From: Fodinibacter sp038210185 | Lineage (GTDB): Bacteria; Actinomycetota; Actinomycetes; Actinomycetales; Dermatophilaceae | Direction of reading: 5' to 3' | DNA: 40,898 bases | NCBI GenBank assembly: GCA_038210185.1 | Contig: JBBQWX010000018.1 | Location: 1 to 40,898 of the forward strand | Shown here: positions 39,876 through 40,898 of the stretch, piece by piece | Layout: each line of letters opens with the position of its first letter | Position numbering within the stretch: the stretch's first letter is position 1 | The notes under the pieces: model-generated | The model's database searches: none | Seen by the model: the letters and a program-made list of their open reading frames with translations, nothing else | What the model was told of the DNA's origin: nothing | Position numbers and translations under genes: made by a program

Positions 39876-40171
39876 GCCGGAAGGCTAGTCCGTCACCATG
39901 CCGGACCGCGCTCGGGGGCGCACAGGCACCTGACCGATCGTCCTGTTGGTCCGTCCGAGCACGGCGTCCCCGACGGACGCCGGTAGGTCAGTCCGCCCGG
40001 CCGGCTGATGCGGCGAGATTGATGCGGCGTCCGACTCCACGGGGGATGCGGCCGGTGGCTCGAACGAGCGCCTCGTCCGCGCGGTCATCCGGCTAGGCCT
40101 CGGCCGAACAGATCTCCCCTCACGTGGCCACGACGGCCTGTCAACGGGCTCTAGGAAAGCAGGAGGTAGTC
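39876..40171. other. Region without a gene
   Basis: Only short open frames are present on both strands, with no domain match. It holds the TAGCCT box of the hypothetical gene at its left end and the AGGAGG of the HTH gene at its right end. Confidence 0.4.
39882..39887 (-). promoter_or_regulatory. Putative -10 box of the hypothetical gene (leaderless)
   Basis: TAGCCT on the minus strand lies six bases before the GTG at 39875, with no Shine-Dalgarno sequence. Confidence 0.45.
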
Positions 40172-40366
40172 ATGACCACGAAAGACCACCGAGAGTCCGA
40201 GTCCCCGTCCTCAGCCGCCGAACGCACCGGGCTGAGCATCCGCACCCTGCGCAGAAGAGTCGCCAGCGGCGACCTCGCCGCCGACCGCAGCGGTGCGCGG
40301 GTCATCCGAGTCGACCCTGAGGACGTCGACCGAATGATGGTGCGCATCCCCACAGCCTGGAGCTGA
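40172..40366 (+). CDS. Excisionase-like helix-turn-helix protein
   Basis: The 64-residue protein reads SSAAERTGLSIRTLRRRVASGDLAADRSGARVIRVDPEDVDRMM, a MerR/excisionase-type HTH of the kind that recognises a short DNA site. ATG 40172 has AGGAGG six bases upstream. Such small HTH proteins are either recombination directionality factors of integrative elements or stand-alone regulators. No integrase is in the window, so its role is open. It lies in a low-density region next to a HigBA pair. Confidence 0.8.
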   Translation: MTTKDHRESESPSSAAERTGLSIRTLRRRVASGDLAADRSGARVIRVDPEDVDRMMVRIPTAWS

Positions 40367-40530
40367 TGCCGTCTCGTCCCGGCTGAGCCGCCCGGCGTTC
40401 GCGTGTGGCGTCGCGAGGACGACCTCCGCGTCCTCCACGCCGAACCAGGTCTTCCGAACCTCGTCACCCGCCGCGTCGTCATGGCACGAAGTGAAGGTCC
40501 GCACTGCTGCGGCGGGTGGGTTCTTCGAGG

Positions 40531-40824
40531 TCAGGCGCTCTGTAGCGGCTGGATGTGGTCGAGTGAGCCGCCGAGGTGGTCCTTCTCGATCTCTAGGTCG
40601 TAGCGGGTCTGCAGGTTGAGCCAGAACCGGTCGGTGGTCGCGAAGTAGCGGGCCAGCCGCAGCGCGGTGTTAGCGGTGATCCGGCGCTTGCCGTGGACGA
40701 TCTCGTTGATCCGACGCGGGGGGACACCGATGGAGACGGCCAGCCGGTGCTGGGTGACCTCCAACGGGATGAGGAACTCCTCGAGGAGGACCTCCCCGGG
40801 GTGGATCGGCGCAATGGTTGCCAT
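40531..40824 (-). CDS. higA: HigA-family antitoxin
   Basis: The 97-residue protein has the VapI/HigA HTH: IHPGEVLLEEFLIPLEVTQHRLAVSIGVPPRRINEIVHGKRRITANTALRLARYFATTDRFWLNLQTRYDLEI. It would neutralise the HigB toxin encoded just upstream on the same strand and repress the operon. The ATG at 40824 lies 12 bases after the higB stop, with AGGAGG between. This toxin-first order is typical of higBA. The protein looks complete. Confidence 0.93.
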   Translation of the reverse strand: MATIAPIHPGEVLLEEFLIPLEVTQHRLAVSIGVPPRRINEIVHGKRRITANTALRLARYFATTDRFWLNLQTRYDLEIEKDHLGGSLDHIQPLQSA

Positions 40825-40836
40825 GTGTGCCTCCTC

Positions 40837-40898
40837 CTAGTGGTAGTCGACGATCTCGACGTCTTCGGGCCCGGCTGGGGTCCAGACGAAGCAGATAC
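40837..40898 (-). CDS. higB: HigB toxin (RelE superfamily), 3' end only
   Basis: Only the last 20 codons are in the window: ICFVWTPAGPEDVEIVDYH and a TAG stop (40837-40839). The ending CFVW, then EDVEIVDYH, is the typical C-terminus of HigB, which cuts mRNA on the ribosome. The rest lies beyond the window edge. The identity is supported by the adjacent higA. Confidence 0.85.
   Translation of the reverse strand, partial: ICFVWTPAGPEDVEIVDYH

Overview
The window is about 70% G+C, densely coded, and carries a gene block typical of Actinobacteria: threonyl-tRNA synthetase, a HIT-domain nucleotide phosphorylase, phosphatidylinositol-phosphate synthase, the PIM acyltransferase and mannosyltransferase, then pdxS, pdxT and yebC, all on the minus strand. 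This order matches the mycobacterial thrS-HIT-pgsA-patA-pimA-pdxS-pdxT-yebC region. Together with an htdX/fabG4/fadA2-type cluster and many starts that look leaderless, it points to a phosphatidylinositol-mannoside-making actinobacterium. A member of the Micrococcales (Intrasporangiaceae-like) is my inference; no rRNA is present to confirm it.

Layout. 1-1,004: the 3' end of a DUF222/13E12-type HNH endonuclease and a decayed methyltransferase. 1,001-19,611: the conserved minus-strand backbone, split by plus-strand insertions. The first (2,510-6,396) holds a small membrane protein, a GNAT module, kynureninase and a SulP transporter, and it separates pdxT from pdxS. The second holds an EF-G-like GTPase (10,894-13,005) and a YefM-YoeB toxin-antitoxin pair (13,175-13,682). 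The third is GNAT-AraC-VOC (15,368-16,779). A PPK2 polyphosphate kinase and a second GNAT lie on the minus strand between backbone genes. 19,733-23,148: a MarR-like remnant, an APH-type kinase and an S9 prolyl oligopeptidase, with tandem repeats between and inside them. 23,542-27,787: a lipid operon (thiolase, high-molecular-weight FabG, MaoC hydratase) divergent from a TetR regulator. 27,845-33,333: a MOSC protein, a PhyH-type dioxygenase with an upstream LacI-like operator, a broken amino-acid permease, and an exported S53 peptidase downstream of a large exported protein. 33,750-39,875: a molybdopterin oxidoreductase coupled to an HxlR regulator, an L-lactate permease divergent from a GntR regulator, and an orphan protein. 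40,172-40,898: an excisionase-like HTH protein and a HigBA pair cut by the window end.

How the genes work together. PgsA, PatA and PimA are consecutive with 4-base overlaps and carry out the early steps of phosphatidylinositol mannoside synthesis. PdxS and PdxT form the PLP synthase, and kynureninase between them is itself PLP-dependent. The thiolase, FabG4 and MaoC proteins supply three consecutive acyl-CoA chemistries. The lactate permease and GntR regulator form a self-contained uptake switch with two operator-like sites over the promoter.

Most notable points: thrS, normally essential, is split by an in-frame TAG. An S53 peptidase is paired with a 744-residue exported protein resembling the flanking parts of giant actinobacterial subtilases but lacking a protease domain. 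A TANNNT box lies 6-8 bases before the start codon at eight genes. Four clusters of tandem repeats are present. Several genes are frameshifted (methyltransferase, GNAT, permease), so part of the damage could be sequencing or assembly error.
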